In this document: positions 19,651 to 30,122 of the stretch, one piece after another
How positions within the stretch are numbered: position 1 is the first letter of the stretch
How the letters are laid out: every line of letters begins with the position of its first letter
DNA from: Nemertoderma westbladi
Taxonomy: Eukaryota > Xenacoelomorpha > Nemertodermatida > Nemertodermatidae
DNA: 46,175 bases
NCBI GenBank assembly: GCA_032718475.1
Contig: JAUCBJ010004093.1
Coordinates: 1-46,175 of the forward strand
Direction: 5' to 3'
The notes under the pieces: model-generated
The model's database searches: none
What the model saw: the letters and a program-made list of their open reading frames with translations, nothing else
What the model was told of the DNA's origin: nothing
Made by a program: the position numbers and the translations under genes

Positions 19651-21161
19651 TTACGAACTCAGTGCCTTACTAGGTCTAATCAGTACAATCCTCGATCGTA
19701 AGTGTGATAGACAGTGGTGTCTACCCACGTGTTTGAGTTGTACATGTGCGTCCAGTATCATAGCGCGCTGTAATTCATGGTGTTGCGGTATGATGATAGG
19801 ATACCTAAAGTCAAGTGCAAAGTCGATGTTTTGGAGTCTGGACTTGTGACAAAGTAAGCCCCGGTAAATAATCGGACTCCAACTCAAAATCGGTGAAGAC
19901 TTAATCTGTTTACCTTGGTTGATCGCTGTGAACTCTCGTGCGAAATATCGCAATTGACAATGTCTAATGATATCAACTTCACAATGACCAACTTCCTTTA
20001 AGGTAAGTCTTCTAGGAAAGTCGCGTTTGCCTCTGGCATATTGTCTCAAACGTTTGAGCCATGCTAACTTGCGGCACGCGTCAGTCCATGATCTAGTTAG
20101 GTTTACTATCCTGTCAACATAAGTGTTAGTGACGTCATCAGGTAAGGTATAGTTATAGTGTGGATACTTGTCTGGACTTGGTAGGCCCACGGGCCTTCCG
20201 GTAGGTTTGTCTGAGTCCCCAAGTATGTCAATCTCCACGGTCTTACCTTTACTGTCCGCACCTAATGTGTCGACTGGCAGTAACGGTTTCAACTCTACAG
20301 TACCAGTGTGTTCCTGTGAGCCTGTAAGCTTCCTAACCTTAGTCACACGCTTACCTGTAGGTGGTAAGTCAAGTACTTTCTTTGAGCGGAGTGTGATCGC
20401 TGTGGCCACACCTTTGTCGTCCAAAGAAGTCAAATTCGGTAAGTTTCTAATAGTCCGCTCCAATGGGTCTTCTACTGGAGTGTCTAGTAGACAGTCTGGT
20501 GAAGCGTCTGGTGAACAGTCTGGCGAGACGTCTGGTAAGACATAGCATGGAACATCCGGCGAAATGTCCTGTCGTCGGTCCCAAAGAAAGTATGGCGTAA
20601 CTTCTGTCAGAAAGTCTGGTCCAAAGTCTGGTGGGCAGTCTGTCGAGATGTCTGGTGGAAAGTCTGGTGAGACGTCCGGTAGACAATCTGTCGAGAGTTC
20701 CATGAAACAATCTTGCGAACAATCCGGAGAACAATCTGGTGTTGCTTCTGGTGAATAATCTGGCGAATAGTCTGGTGAACAATCCGGTGAAACGTCTGGT
20801 GAAATCTCCCGCGGACATCCGGTGAAAGATTCGTACAAGCGTCTGGTCGAGTGTCTGGTGAGACGTCTGGCGTAATGTCAGGTCTGGCGTCCAGGTCATC
20901 AGATTTCATCCGTCCTTGTTTCCTCTTGACCTTGGCATTGGCTTTCGCTTTGGACTTGACAACCTTGTCGATTTTTATCTCGGCACCCTCTGGTATGGTG
21001 TTGGTTGTCGCGTCGAATAACGGTGGCCATTCGTCTGATGGTCGCTGTAGGAAATCGGGTCCTCTAAACCAAAAGGATTTATTGTCCGGTTTACAAAAGT
21101 CAAGCGGTTGCATCCCCCGTGACGCGATGTGAGCTGGGTTCAGCTTCCCTGGACAGTGACG
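19651..21161 (-). pseudogene. BEL-1 RNaseH-integrase linker and truncated integrase
   Basis: After the TAG the frame continues with RHCPGKLNPAHIASRGM and GPDFLQRPSDEWPP, usual after Pao RNase H. A Lys-rich run (KSKAKANAKVKRKQ) follows, then a 12-bp minisatellite coding SPDx units (20470-20885), within which the frame changes near 20835. Next come WTDACRKLAWLKRLRQYARG and the start of the zinc-binding domain (LDAHVQLKHVGRHHCLSHLR). It is cut off at about 19660, so the CxxC, the catalytic core and the C-terminal domain are missing. Confidence 0.75.
20470..20885 (-). repeat. 12-bp minisatellite coding SPDx repeats
   Basis: About 30-35 imperfect copies of a 12-mer (TCTGGTGAAACG-like on the plus strand). 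The minus strand codes SPDV, SPDC, SPDY and similar tetrapeptides in one frame, and all three minus frames are open through much of it. It lies between RNase H and integrase of BEL-1 and is absent from BEL-2, where the linker is plain. Confidence 0.85.
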
Positions 21162-22628
21162 CTAATCTTGTTTGAGCGACCGGTCTAATATTTCAGCAAG
21201 TCTGTTGGCTACGAAAGTCTTGAACTCAAATGCTTCGTTGTTTATGTACCAAAGTACCAACGTCGCATCCATCCAATATGTGACCTTCAAGTTAGCCTCC
21301 AGCTCGCGTTGAACTAGACTGACAATATCGGTGGATATCGTCCCGGCTTGCAGCTCTCCACGAGGTACAGTCATATACTTCAACGGCATTGTTCTAGCCC
21401 TAGAAGTAACGAGAGATACATCGTAGCTGTCCGATGTCACTTGTCGTCTAAGGTATAAGGTAACCCCCAATCCATCCTTGCTAGCGTCACTAAAGCTGTG
21501 AAGCTCTAAATCGGCAGGAAAGGTGGTCTGCAAAGGAAAGTATACCCTCGGTATGGTATAGTCTTGTAGGAACGTCAGTTGGGCTTCCCAGTCCCTCCAT
21601 TGCTCAGCTAACTTTTCTGGGATGGGATCGTCCCATTCCAGTCCGGCTTGCCAAATGCTGCGGAGTATGATCCTAGCATGTAGGATCACTGGACTAATGA
21701 AACACAATGGGTCATACAATCGACTCATGGTCGATAAGCAAGTCCTCTTAGTGAGAGGTCTAGTCTGGTCGTAGGACCTTACACATACCCTAAAATTGTC
21801 GGTGTTAGGGTCCCAACTAAGTCCTAATACTTTGGTCGTCGGCAGAGGTTCTAGGTCTAAGTCCAAGTCACCTCCACTACGATCCATCGGGTCAAATGAG
21901 TTCACTAGTTCGGGCTCATTGGAAGCGAACTTCGTAAGGCGGAATCCGCCCTCAGCGAGACAATCCTGGAGTTGGTGTGCTACGGTTGTAGCGCGCTCCA
22001 AAGTGTCACAACTTTTGAGGCCGTCATCCACATAGAAATCTCGTTCCACTCTCCGAACTACTTCTGGGTCAAATTGGTCTCGTCTGTCCAATGTGGTCTG
22101 CTTTAAGGCGTACATGGTGCAGTTGGGGCTGTCCCTGGCTCCAAATACTCTTACCTGCATTTGGTAAGTTTCTGGCGGAAGTTCTAAATTTCCGTCCGGG
22201 TACCAAAGAAACCTCAAGCTGTCCCTGTCCCGCTCCAAAGCCTTAACCTTGTGAAACATGGCCTCTACGTCACAGGTGAAAGCCAATTTGCGTTGTCTAA
22301 AACGCATTAGGACTCCCATGAGGTAATTGTTCATATTCGGTCCGTCCATCAATTCGCTGTTCATAGACATCCCTTGGTAAAGCGCGGCGCAGTCGTTGAC
22401 TACACGCACCTTGCCAGGTTTGTCCGGGTGTCGAACAAAATGATGTGGCAGGTAATATGTCTGGTCTGTGGTTACCTCGGGATTTAACATCCTAATGGCG
22501 TATCCCTTTTGGAGATACGTCTGAAGTTGCGCATTGTATTGCATATGGGCCGTCTCGTCTCGCAACAATCGCTGCCTTATTGATTTGAGTCGCCTCAAAG
22601 CAAGCGGGTAATTGTTAACGAGCTTAGG
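21162..22628 (-). pseudogene. BEL-1 reverse transcriptase and RNase H
   Basis: Frame continues across the TAA at 22629. RT features: YLPHHFVRHPDKPGKVRVVNDCAA, FTCDVEAMFHKV (motif A), and DFYVDDGLKS with the YVDD box intact at 22023-22034. Then come VLGLSWD and DPLCFISPVILHARIIL. RNase H features: LHSFSDASKDGLG, PRGELQAG, and YWMDATLVLWYI. It ends at a TAG at 21162-21164, which stands where relatives have Trp of the QWRH motif. It would copy the element's RNA into DNA. Confidence 0.85.
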
Positions 22629-22878
22629 TTATCCATTGCGCCACAACATACCAACCTCATAGTGGCCATTCGCGGTCTGGCGAATGGTATCTCTCATAAT
22701 ATTTAATGACCGTTTTTCCTGTTCTGACATAGCGGTCTCGTAACTACCGGGTTCTGCTGAGTCCTGTTCCAACCATTGAATGGTCCGTTCAGTCAGCAGT
22801 CGGTCAAGTGCTGCTTGCACTGCGCCATGGTCCTCGTCCATGTCTTCGTCCGCTGCGGTGGCTAGTGTCAATGCGTCT

Positions 22879-22898
22879 GGTAGGCTCGCAAGCCTTCC
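22879..22898. repeat. 20-bp dispersed hairpin, copy 1
   Basis: GGTAGGCTCGCAAGCCTTCC; the arms AGGCT and AGCCT pair around a CGCA loop. Identical copies lie at 22957-22976 and 23035-23054; variants lie at 25571-25590, 25664-25683 and across the inner-element insertion site. Here it codes GRLASLP on the minus strand. Confidence 0.9.
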
Positions 22899-22956
22899 AG
22901 TGTCACTAGTCGGCGTCGAATCGTCGTGCGGCGGTTTGACAACTTCTTGATCTATC

Positions 22957-22976
22957 GGTAGGCTCGCAAGCCTTCC
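22957..22976. repeat. 20-bp dispersed hairpin, copy 2
   Basis: Identical to the copy at 22879-22898 and also read as GRLASLP in the BEL-1 frame. The flanking sequences of the copies are unrelated beyond a few bases. Confidence 0.9.
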
Positions 22977-23034
22977 AAGATCAACGACCGGTGTCGAAGC
23001 CCGGTGGGTGGGGTCAATGACCTTTGGATTTTTC

Positions 23035-23054
23035 GGTAGGCTCGCAAGCCTTCC
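23035..23054. repeat. 20-bp dispersed hairpin, copy 3
   Basis: Identical to copies 1 and 2, again read as GRLASLP. The spacing to copy 2 is 78 bp, equal to that between copies 1 and 2, so a 78-bp tandem amplification with later divergence is possible. Confidence 0.9.
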
Positions 23055-23452
23055 AAAATCCTCGTTCATTGAGTCATCCACAGCAACAACCCTTTGGTCT
23101 TCGGTAGTCAATACAACCTGGTTTACTGCAAGTAGTTGTAAGTCAGAGGTCCGTGTGGTCGTGTCCAGATCAGTTACGTCAGTATCGGTGGCGTCTGCAT
23201 TAGCGACGCAAGTCTGTCGTAGTGCCGTCCGTACAATTGGACCACGGGAGTGTGAAGGAGAGTTATCTATCGTAGTAGTCAATAAACTACATGTACTCAA
23301 AACGTCGTCCTCCTGGTCACTTACCTCTAGTGAACGTATTGGTGCTCTAGTATACCAACCTATGGGAGTTCTACATGCGTAGGGATTGCCCGCTGTAATA
23401 ACAGATGGGCGTGTCTCCCATACCTGATGTAAGTTAAACTGGTCTGTCCCAA

Positions 23453-24577
23453 TTAACATCGCAATGGAACGATAATTAACAGGACATTCCGGTATTCCAA
23501 GATGTCGGAAATACGATCTTCCGGTGATTGCTCTGGCACAGGGCCGAGCAAGTTACTAAAGTCCTTCATAGCTGCAAAGGTTAAATTTCTTACCGGAAGT
23601 AATGAGCGCTCCTCCTTGCTGTGTTCCGCTTTGGAAAGAAGAGTGTCTAAGGTTAGTTTTACTCTTGTCAGAGGGATCGCTCTCTTACCATGCATGCTGC
23701 TTACAGTATACTGAGCAGTCTTACCTTGACTCATGTCCGTAACCACGTCGGCTACTTGTTCGTCGACATAACTGTGTGATGACGCAGAGTCTAAGATAGC
23801 GTATATATGCTTGCTCCCTCGGGTTCCGGAAATCTTTATAGGAATCACGCTAAACCCTTTCAATTGGTTCTGTGTGAGGAGCGTTACCGATGGTTGTTCC
23901 TCACCCGCATGCACGTAGAAAGTGTCGTCTTCCTCCTCGTCCTCGTCCGATGATCCTGACTGATCCATACAGTCCGTATAAAACGTACGGATCTCGCGCG
24001 GCGCACGCTCCTTGTATAGTGCGTCGCATCTAGCCGCTTTATCTGGATGCTCTCGTCGAAAGCGTCTGGTCGGAGTATGACTAGTAGTGTGAAGTAACGC
24101 GTCATGGTTACGTCCACACAGAGGACATGTATCGTCGCTCGGGCAATCCTTCCGGACGTGTCCTGGCTTCGTACATCTCCAGCAAGAATCTAAAGATCGG
24201 ATTTGGAGTCTCCTCTCCTCGATTCCTAACTCTTTAAAAGCGCGACATCCACGAAGTTTATGTCCGCTATGGTTTCTGCCATTCCGCTCGCAATATGAGC
24301 ATCCCACAAAGTCCGCCGGCAACTGTTGTCGTGGCTGCGTGGTGCCTATAGGCGTCAGAACTTTAGAAGTCTCAGTAGGGGTGGCGTAGGTAACGGCTTT
24401 CGCGTTCGTCGGAAATGGTTTTGTCCGAGTCGGCGCAGAAATAGCTATCCCTTCTGCCGCGATATGATGATCGGTATAATTCGATCGAGTCTCGATAACG
24501 GCCTCCCGCAAAATCAGTCGATAGACGTCGGTGAGTTTTAATAGCCCGCCGGCCTCTTCACGCTGGTACTCGATGCG
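23453..24577 (-). pseudogene. BEL-1 zinc knuckles and aspartic protease
   Basis: Same frame as gag after the TGA. Three Cys/His knuckles: CSYCERNGRNHSGHKLRGC, CWRCTKPGHVRKDC (canonical CX2CX4HX4C) and CPLCGRNHDALLH. An acidic spacer (SSDEDEEEDD) follows, then a retropepsin-like site AILDSASSHSYVD, with the Asp codon at 23789-23791. The frame ends at 23453 and the homologous continuation is in another frame, so an indel lies just upstream of that. It would process the Gag-Pol polyprotein. Confidence 0.8.
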
Positions 24578-25570
24578 TCACCATTCTCGTCGAAGTCGAT
24601 GATGAAGTCGACCGATTATCCTGATGAGAAACGTCGGTGCGTTAGCGTACTCGAGTTGTCCAATGGACTGTAAAGTCCCTATAGCGTTTTTTATTTCGTC
24701 CGCGAGTCGTAGAAGATCGATCGGTTTCGAAATGCTGCCTCCTCTACAGAGGTCTTCGATAATGGATTTAGCCATGGCGACATTACCTCCGTAAATCGAA
24801 TATAAACGGTCGTACGCCAACTCAAAGGCATCGGGAACACCAATAAAGGTTTCCGCTAATAGTTTCGGCTCACCAGACAGGACTAGGAGCAAGTAATTAA
24901 ACTTCTCCATCGAGGTGAAAGCACACTTAGCGATCTGGGACTCTACATAGTCTACCAGTGTGCGCCAGTGTTTCGCGTTGCCAGAGAACTTCGGCGGTTG
25001 CTGTGCCGGTAATCCGTGTCTAGCCGCGAATTTCGCAATCTCGCTAACCAAATCCAACTGTCCGCATCCCTGTTCGGTGGCGTCGTCCAGTCGTTCCCTT
25101 CTGCGTGTTGTTTGTCGGTAGGAATTATTAACGGGATCTTCTTCTCGATGTGTCGGAGTCTGTCTAGTGTCCTGTTCTCGCCTTGGTGGTCGATGTTGTC
25201 TAGGTTGTTCTAACTCCACGTTGGTTCGTGATCGATCCGACGGTTGCGCTTCAAGTCGTTCTTCGAGTTGAGCTAGTCGGTCCGTCATCTCGGCAAATTG
25301 TTTGGCGCTGATCGTTTCCGCTGGTTGCAACGTGGGTTTCTGCTGGGGTGTTTCTCGTGGAGGATTGTCGATGTAGGGGTTCGTCGATCGTTCCTCTCGT
25401 TTGTAATCCGCTGCCGCTGCCGCTCCAGTACGGAATATTTCCCGTTCCGTCGACTCCGAGTCACTGGATGAGTCGCTGTCGTCCGGATAAGGTGGCTGGC
25501 GTGTTCGCGTCTGGCGTATTCGCTTTCGTCTCACTCGTTGGGGTCCAGAATCTACGGTTCTCCGTCGTTC

Positions 25571-25590
25571 GGTAGGCTCACAAGCCTTCC
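25571..25590. repeat. 20-bp dispersed hairpin, copy 4 (one change)
   Basis: GGTAGGCTCACAAGCCTTCC in gag. Here the minus strand is read in another frame, as WKACEPTE, so the DNA rather than the peptide is conserved. It is part of a 93-bp tandem duplication with copy 5. Confidence 0.85.
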
Positions 25591-25663
25591 ACGAAGTCGT
25601 AGGTCTCGTTAAACGTTGTTCGATCCCATGGGTACTACCCACATCCATCCTCCTCCGTTGTTC

Positions 25664-25683
25664 GGCAGGCTCGCAAGCCTTCC
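25664..25683. repeat. 20-bp dispersed hairpin, copy 5 (one change)
   Basis: GGCAGGCTCGCAAGCCTTCC in gag, read as WKACEPAE. The sequence after it (acgaagtcgtagg) is shared with copy 4, showing the 93-bp duplication. Confidence 0.85.
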
Positions 25684-26427
25684 ACGAAGTCGTAGGTTGC
25701 GTCGAACATTGTGTCAAAGGTCGAGTAAAGTGGTCGGGTTTCGTAGTCGGTCTATAAATAACTGGGTTCGCACAGCACGTCCCGGATTTAACTACTAACG
25801 GCTTACTTACCTGTTTAATTGTCATAAACGCAGGTTCCTCTCTTCCTACAAGTAGACTACGACTTACCGTAGGTGGACTAGTTACGTTACCTGCTAAAAT
25901 TGGTGATGAAGTCGCCCTAGGTTGCGGTATTTCCGTCACAACAAACCTGCTACCTTGCGTCGAGCGCACAGGTGTTATTTCCTTAGGTTTCGTAACAAAG
26001 ACCGGTTTTATCGGAGTCGCGGGTTTGAGCATAGGAATAACTTGGGGAAAACGTTTACAGTAATCCTCGACGAACTCCTCTCCTCGATCTATCGCTCCCA
26101 CACTTCTGTCCTCGATTCGCTTCTGAATTCCGCGATATCGAGCTTCCATGCGATCCAGGGCAGACAAGTCGTGTCCAGCTCGCGATCTTATAGATCTATC
26201 TCTCGCGTCGAGTTCAAGGTCCGCTTGCGCGTTCGCTGCCTCGCGCGAACTACGATTTAGTTCGAACTGTAGTTGCATCTCCCTTTCTTCTGCTTCTTCC
26301 TCGACGACTTGTTGTCGGCGTGCAACCTCCTGTTGTTGTCGAGTAATTACAGACGCTGTTCTACTAACGTCGCCAACGTCGCTCCGCATGCTAACGAATG
26401 ATCTATCCATTGGTGGATTTTGGTAGG

Positions 26428-27597
26428 TGAAAAAGCTTTTGCGGAATTAGCCGGTTATTTTTACCGCAAAGTACTCTGTAGGTGTTTTAACGGACATCAA
26501 AAGCCGTTTCCTTACTGTACTGGTGTTTTAGTGGACATAAAAAGCCATTTCTTCTGTATGTGTACTTTAGCGGACATAACTAGCAATTCTATGTCGCAAT
26601 ACGCTAAATCCTCTTGAAACAGTGTAGTTACTATGACGACAGCTAACACCTGATCTGTACACGTGTAGCTTTTTCCTTGTTCTCTGGTGTTTCTTTGTTC
26701 GGTCAACCAATCAGAGCGATTCTCCTGCTTTTTGTACAGAAACCTCCGGGAAATCGCGTAATGCATTATGGGTCAATGTTTACCTTTTTTCCTGAGCCCA
26801 GAAGACCGGCTTTGGAATCTCTGTGTTTTCAGGCTTTAGCCCAACATTAGTAGGCTTAATTATAGAACGTATATCTGTTATCATACCATAACATACCATA
26901 ACATATCATAACAATTTATACCTTAACATTTTTACTGCTATTTACTGTCGGTTATTCATTATATCAGTTGATGGAATATTATTATATTTAGAATATCGAT
27001 AAATAATTACAAACCCTCAATCTTCTTGATATACTGAAGGTAAGAGAGACCGGTTACATATAACGATTGCGACTTACATTAAAGTGGTTTTGGAGTGAAT
27101 CTAATGCTATTTCATAGGCACTACATGTATCGGTCGTTGTTCTCTTTATATGTGACTAAATTAGTGAAGGTTGGCAGATCGGTGTGCAGCATTGTGCAGT
27201 AGTGTGTATGATTGTTATTGATAACAAAGCATCTCCTAAAGAATGCGCTATATACGTGAATCCATAGCCATCCCGTTGTGTCTAGTGTAAGTCATAACTC
27301 TGTTTACATATTTAGAGCGCCACGTCCTAAAGGAACTGTTAATATTTCCCGAAAGTGAATAATAGTGTCAGAGAATATATATTACGATCAGTCGAATAAT
27401 ACAGTAGGCCTACACTGCAATAAGGTTAGGCTTCCGAATCAGTCTCCCGGGTATATCCAGCGGGTGAATGGTCGCGCATAGACTGGCTTCGGCTAATGTA
27501 GTGTATCAAATACTCGTCATAGGCTAAAGTCGATTTATTATCTAGAAGACATCCAAATTTGGCAGGTTAAACTGCTAAAGGTCTGAAAGCGCGAACA
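26428..27597 (+). repeat. BEL-2 5' LTR
   Basis: 1170 bp, TGAAAAAGC...GCGCGAACA. Compared with the right LTR I count about 18 substitutions and one 1-bp indel (about 1.5% divergence). It has a CCAAT box within AACCAATCAGAG (26707-26711), an E-box CACGTG (26660-26665) and three 10-bp CATACCATAA units (26882-26911). No canonical AATAAA is seen. A minus-strand open frame of 84 codons is present in both LTRs but has no motif and is not called. Confidence 0.9.
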
Positions 27598-27613
27598 ATA
27601 ACAGATATTGCTT

Positions 27614-27638
27614 CTTTATTGCAACGTAGGCAATAAAG
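27614..27638 (+). repeat. 9-bp hairpin just after the 5' LTR
   Basis: CTTTATTGC and GCAATAAAG pair perfectly around aacgtag. The position is where a primer-binding site is expected. Confidence 0.8.
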
Positions 27639-27878
27639 CTGAAGTACCGGTCAACCGGTACCCAGTAGGCCTGACTACCTAACCACCCGGACCGGTACTT
27701 ACAGCAGTACAGGTACAGCAGTATTATTCGATTGTGATATTGTATACCGGTAGGCCTTAATATTTAATCAGGGACGGCCGCCCTGGTTTTTTATTGAGAT
27801 TTTACTTATTTCTGTCAGTTTTATTTATTTGTAGGTTAATATTGAGCAGAAGACGTGTAAGCCTGCTCAGATTGTACA

Positions 27879-28460
27879 GATAATTTGTAGGCTGGACTGT
27901 TGTCTGACTGTCGTTAAGTCTGAAGGGACTGTAGTGTGTGTAGAGCGTATGTCCGAAAAAGTACTAGTTAGGAAAGTAGGGGCTTCCAGTGCTGTGAGGT
28001 AAATCCCCTCGAAAGAATAAGTCGTACTACTCGGTTAGAACGCATACTAACCAACCATTTCGGAGTCTGCATATACTGTAGTGTATTTAGGCTTGATAGT
28101 AGTCTGCCAGCGTTTGGTCTGTACTTTGTTTGTGTAGTCTGTACGGGTAGCGTAATATTTCTTATTTAGATAATTTGTAGGCTGGATTGTTGTCTGGCTG
28201 TTGTTAGGTCTGAAGAGATTGCGGTGTGTGTAGAGTGTATGTCCGATAAAGTGCCAGTTGGGAACGTAGGGGCTTCCAGTGCTGTGAGGTAAACCCCCTC
28301 GAAAGAATAAGTCATACTACTCGGTTAGAACGCATACTAACTAACCATTTCGGAGTCTGCATATACCGTAGTTTGTTTAGGCTTGATAGTAGTCTGTCAG
28401 TATTTGGTCTGCATTTTGTTTGAGTAGTCTGTACGCGTAGCGTAATATTTATTATTCAGA
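27879..28460 (+). repeat. tandem duplication, 290-bp unit
   Basis: Two units (27879-28168 and 28169-28460) share gataatttgtaggctgga at the start, 'ggggcttccagtgctgtgag' in the middle and 'tagcgtaatattt' at the end, with scattered substitutions. It lies within the BEL-2 leader. Confidence 0.9.
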
Positions 28461-29421
28461 GTTTATGCGATTATTCGCAACATTCATATCCCCAAGTTTA
28501 TTCCTACAGTAATTGTGCTTGTTATATATACCGTTATAGTTAAATTAACCCCGGTACTACATCAGGGCTGCTTGGCGTAGGTAAAGACTGGTGATTTTGT
28601 GCCCCAGTCACTCCAGCAGATGCCGTGGTTCTTTTAGCTGTTCAAGTATTTTAACTACTGATTATTGGTTGTATAAGTACTTGTACCTAATTTAGGGTTT
28701 AGTGTACAGTGCTTTCCGAAGGTAATTAGTGTGTAGGCAGTATATTTGTGTTGTAAAGTGGTTAATAGGCACGTTGGTTCTGGTAGACCGCGGTAATTAA
28801 CTTCTAGGTAGGAACACTCCGTGATACATAACGTAGTACTTATAGCGATACGGCTATAAGTCGTCAGACGGTGGTATTTTTCCTATCTGGACAACGCAGT
28901 ATATTTACTACTGCTTTATTATTGTCAAATACCGTAGTATCCTGTTCGTTGTAATAACCAGATAATCTAACCCTGTGTTAGGCTGGTTTGTAGACTTCTT
29001 GTAAAATTACCCTAAAAATTCGTACGTGTAATTTTTGTGTTTATTTAGAGATTGTAATCTCACCCCGAATTGTATGTAATTTGTAGTATTAAGTAACTTA
29101 GGTAAATTAGAATTATTTGTTTTAGTGTCCAACAAGTAGCACTTCACTGAGAGCGCACAGCTTCTGTGTAGTGACTCTTTCCCAGAAATAATAACATTTA
29201 TTTCAAATATTGACAAAACCCATTAAAACGGGTATATATATTATAAATCAACTCAAACCGATTTATAAAATAGTAGGCCTGCCATACAACAATTAGGTCT
29301 CAATATCAGTTGGACTACTGCTTAAATAGCGGTAATAAAGTTAGTAACGTTAAAGTTATAAAGTTAAAGTAACCAAGTAACCCCTAAAATTCAGAAATTC
29401 AATTATTCTAAAATAATTGAC

Positions 29422-29669
29422 ATACCGGTATTTACAATAGGCTTATTATATTTATTTCTATAAATTTAGGCTGAAATTATACCGGTATTCTGCAATTAAT
29501 TCTAGTCCATAATTATACTTATATATACTATAAGTGTAAGCTGTATACCGGTATTCACGATAGGCCTATTATATATTTATATATATTTGTGCTGAAATTA
29601 CATACCGGTATTCTGTGACAAATCTAGTCTGTAATAATACTTATATATATATACTATAAGCATACTGGT
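29422..29669 (+). repeat. tandem duplication, 123-bp unit
   Basis: Two diverged units, each starting ataccggtattyac-ataggc, passing a second accggtattctg and ending in tacttatatata. AT-rich, in the BEL-2 leader close to gag. Confidence 0.8.
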
Positions 29670-29807
29670 ATTCTAATATATTATATATATATCACGCTAC
29701 ACTGAGTAGCAGTATCGGTAATTAATTACTAGGCTAACAGTGATACTGAATTACTAGACTTGCTTAAACTGTAATATAGCAGTAGGCATTCAACTGTACA
29801 AACAAAC

Positions 29808-30032
29808 ATGTCTGACACAAAGCAAAACCTGTCAGATAGTCTCCTAGATACAACCATCTGTGACCCAGACAGGAGTGTGGAACGTGTGAGACCGAAGTTC
29901 AATTCACCTCCTACTGTAAGAAAGATCATCCCTCCAGTAGTAGTATCAGATCCTAGGCTGGTCCAACACCGTAGGTCTATCATAGGCACTCGAGCTCAGG
30001 TCAAGTGGGACCAAGAAGCAGCGGAACAGTAA
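29808..30032 (+). CDS. short frame before BEL-2 gag, possible gag N-terminus
   Basis: 74 codons from ATG to TAA (30030-30032), in the same frame as the gag start at 30123. Only this TAA and a TGA at 30045-30047 separate them. It starts MSDT, as BEL-1 gag does, and contains a DPDRS stretch like DLDRS there. It may therefore be the true gag start, disconnected by two stop mutations, or a genuine upstream frame. Confidence 0.45.
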   Translation: MSDTKQNLSDSLLDTTICDPDRSVERVRPKFNSPPTVRKIIPPVVVSDPRLVQHRRSIIGTRAQVKWDQEAAEQ

Positions 30033-30122
30033 CAACCCGCGAGCTGAGAACTTATTTCTCAGCGGCCCGACAGCTCCAGTAGTGCGGATACTGTAGAGCT
30101 GACACCCGAGTGCGGAGCAAAG

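Larger units (their letters stand above)
22629..23459 (-). pseudogene. BEL-1 segment between protease and RT
   Basis: Starts with LIGTDQFNLHQVWETRPSV, typical of the protease-RT junction of Pao elements (the DUF1758-like end), then IGWYTRAP. A disordered stretch follows in which GRLASLP occurs three times, each from the same 20-bp DNA hairpin. The end (ERTIQWLEQDSAEPGSYETAM, YEVGMLWRNG) leads into RT. A TAA at 22629-22631 interrupts an otherwise continuous frame. Confidence 0.7.
19651..26427 (-). mobile_element. BEL/Pao element BEL-1, main part
   Basis: On the minus strand: gag C-terminal half, zinc knuckles, aspartic protease, RT, RNase H and the start of integrase. It is followed by truncation at about 19660, inside the integrase zinc-binding domain. 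The N-terminal gag lies at 44519-45262, on the far side of the inner 18-kb element. Counting codons across the junction, with one GTAGG removed, keeps the frame. The copy also carries stops at 24578-24580, 22629-22631 and 21162-21164 and frame changes near 23455 and 20835. Confidence 0.85.
24578..26427 (-). pseudogene. BEL-1 gag, C-terminal segment
   Basis: About 615 codons from the insertion junction to a TGA at 24578-24580. It opens with a Gln/Glu/Arg-rich coiled coil (QQQEVARRQQVVEEEAEE). A disordered Pro/Arg region carries a 93-bp tandem duplication at about 25571-25756 (WKACEP unit twice). The Pao-type capsid-like domain comes last (FSGNAKHWRTLVDYVESQI, YLLLVLSGEPKLLAETFIG, DRLYSIYGG). 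The TGA lies in the middle of the gag-pol frame: the same frame continues to the zinc knuckles at 24577-23453. Confidence 0.8.
27598..29807 (+). other. BEL-2 leader, non-coding
   Basis: About 2.2 kb without a supported gene. A tRNA-type primer site starting TGG is not seen after the LTR; instead a perfect 9-bp hairpin (27614-27622 / 27630-27638) lies 16 bp in. Two tandem duplications follow (27879-28460 and 29422-29669). Unusually long for a retroelement leader. Confidence 0.6.

Noticed and set aside
26512-26766. 84-codon minus-strand frame in both BEL-2 LTRs (also 43432-43686)
   Set aside because: Kept in both LTRs because the LTRs are nearly identical; no motif, and it lies in likely promoter sequence.
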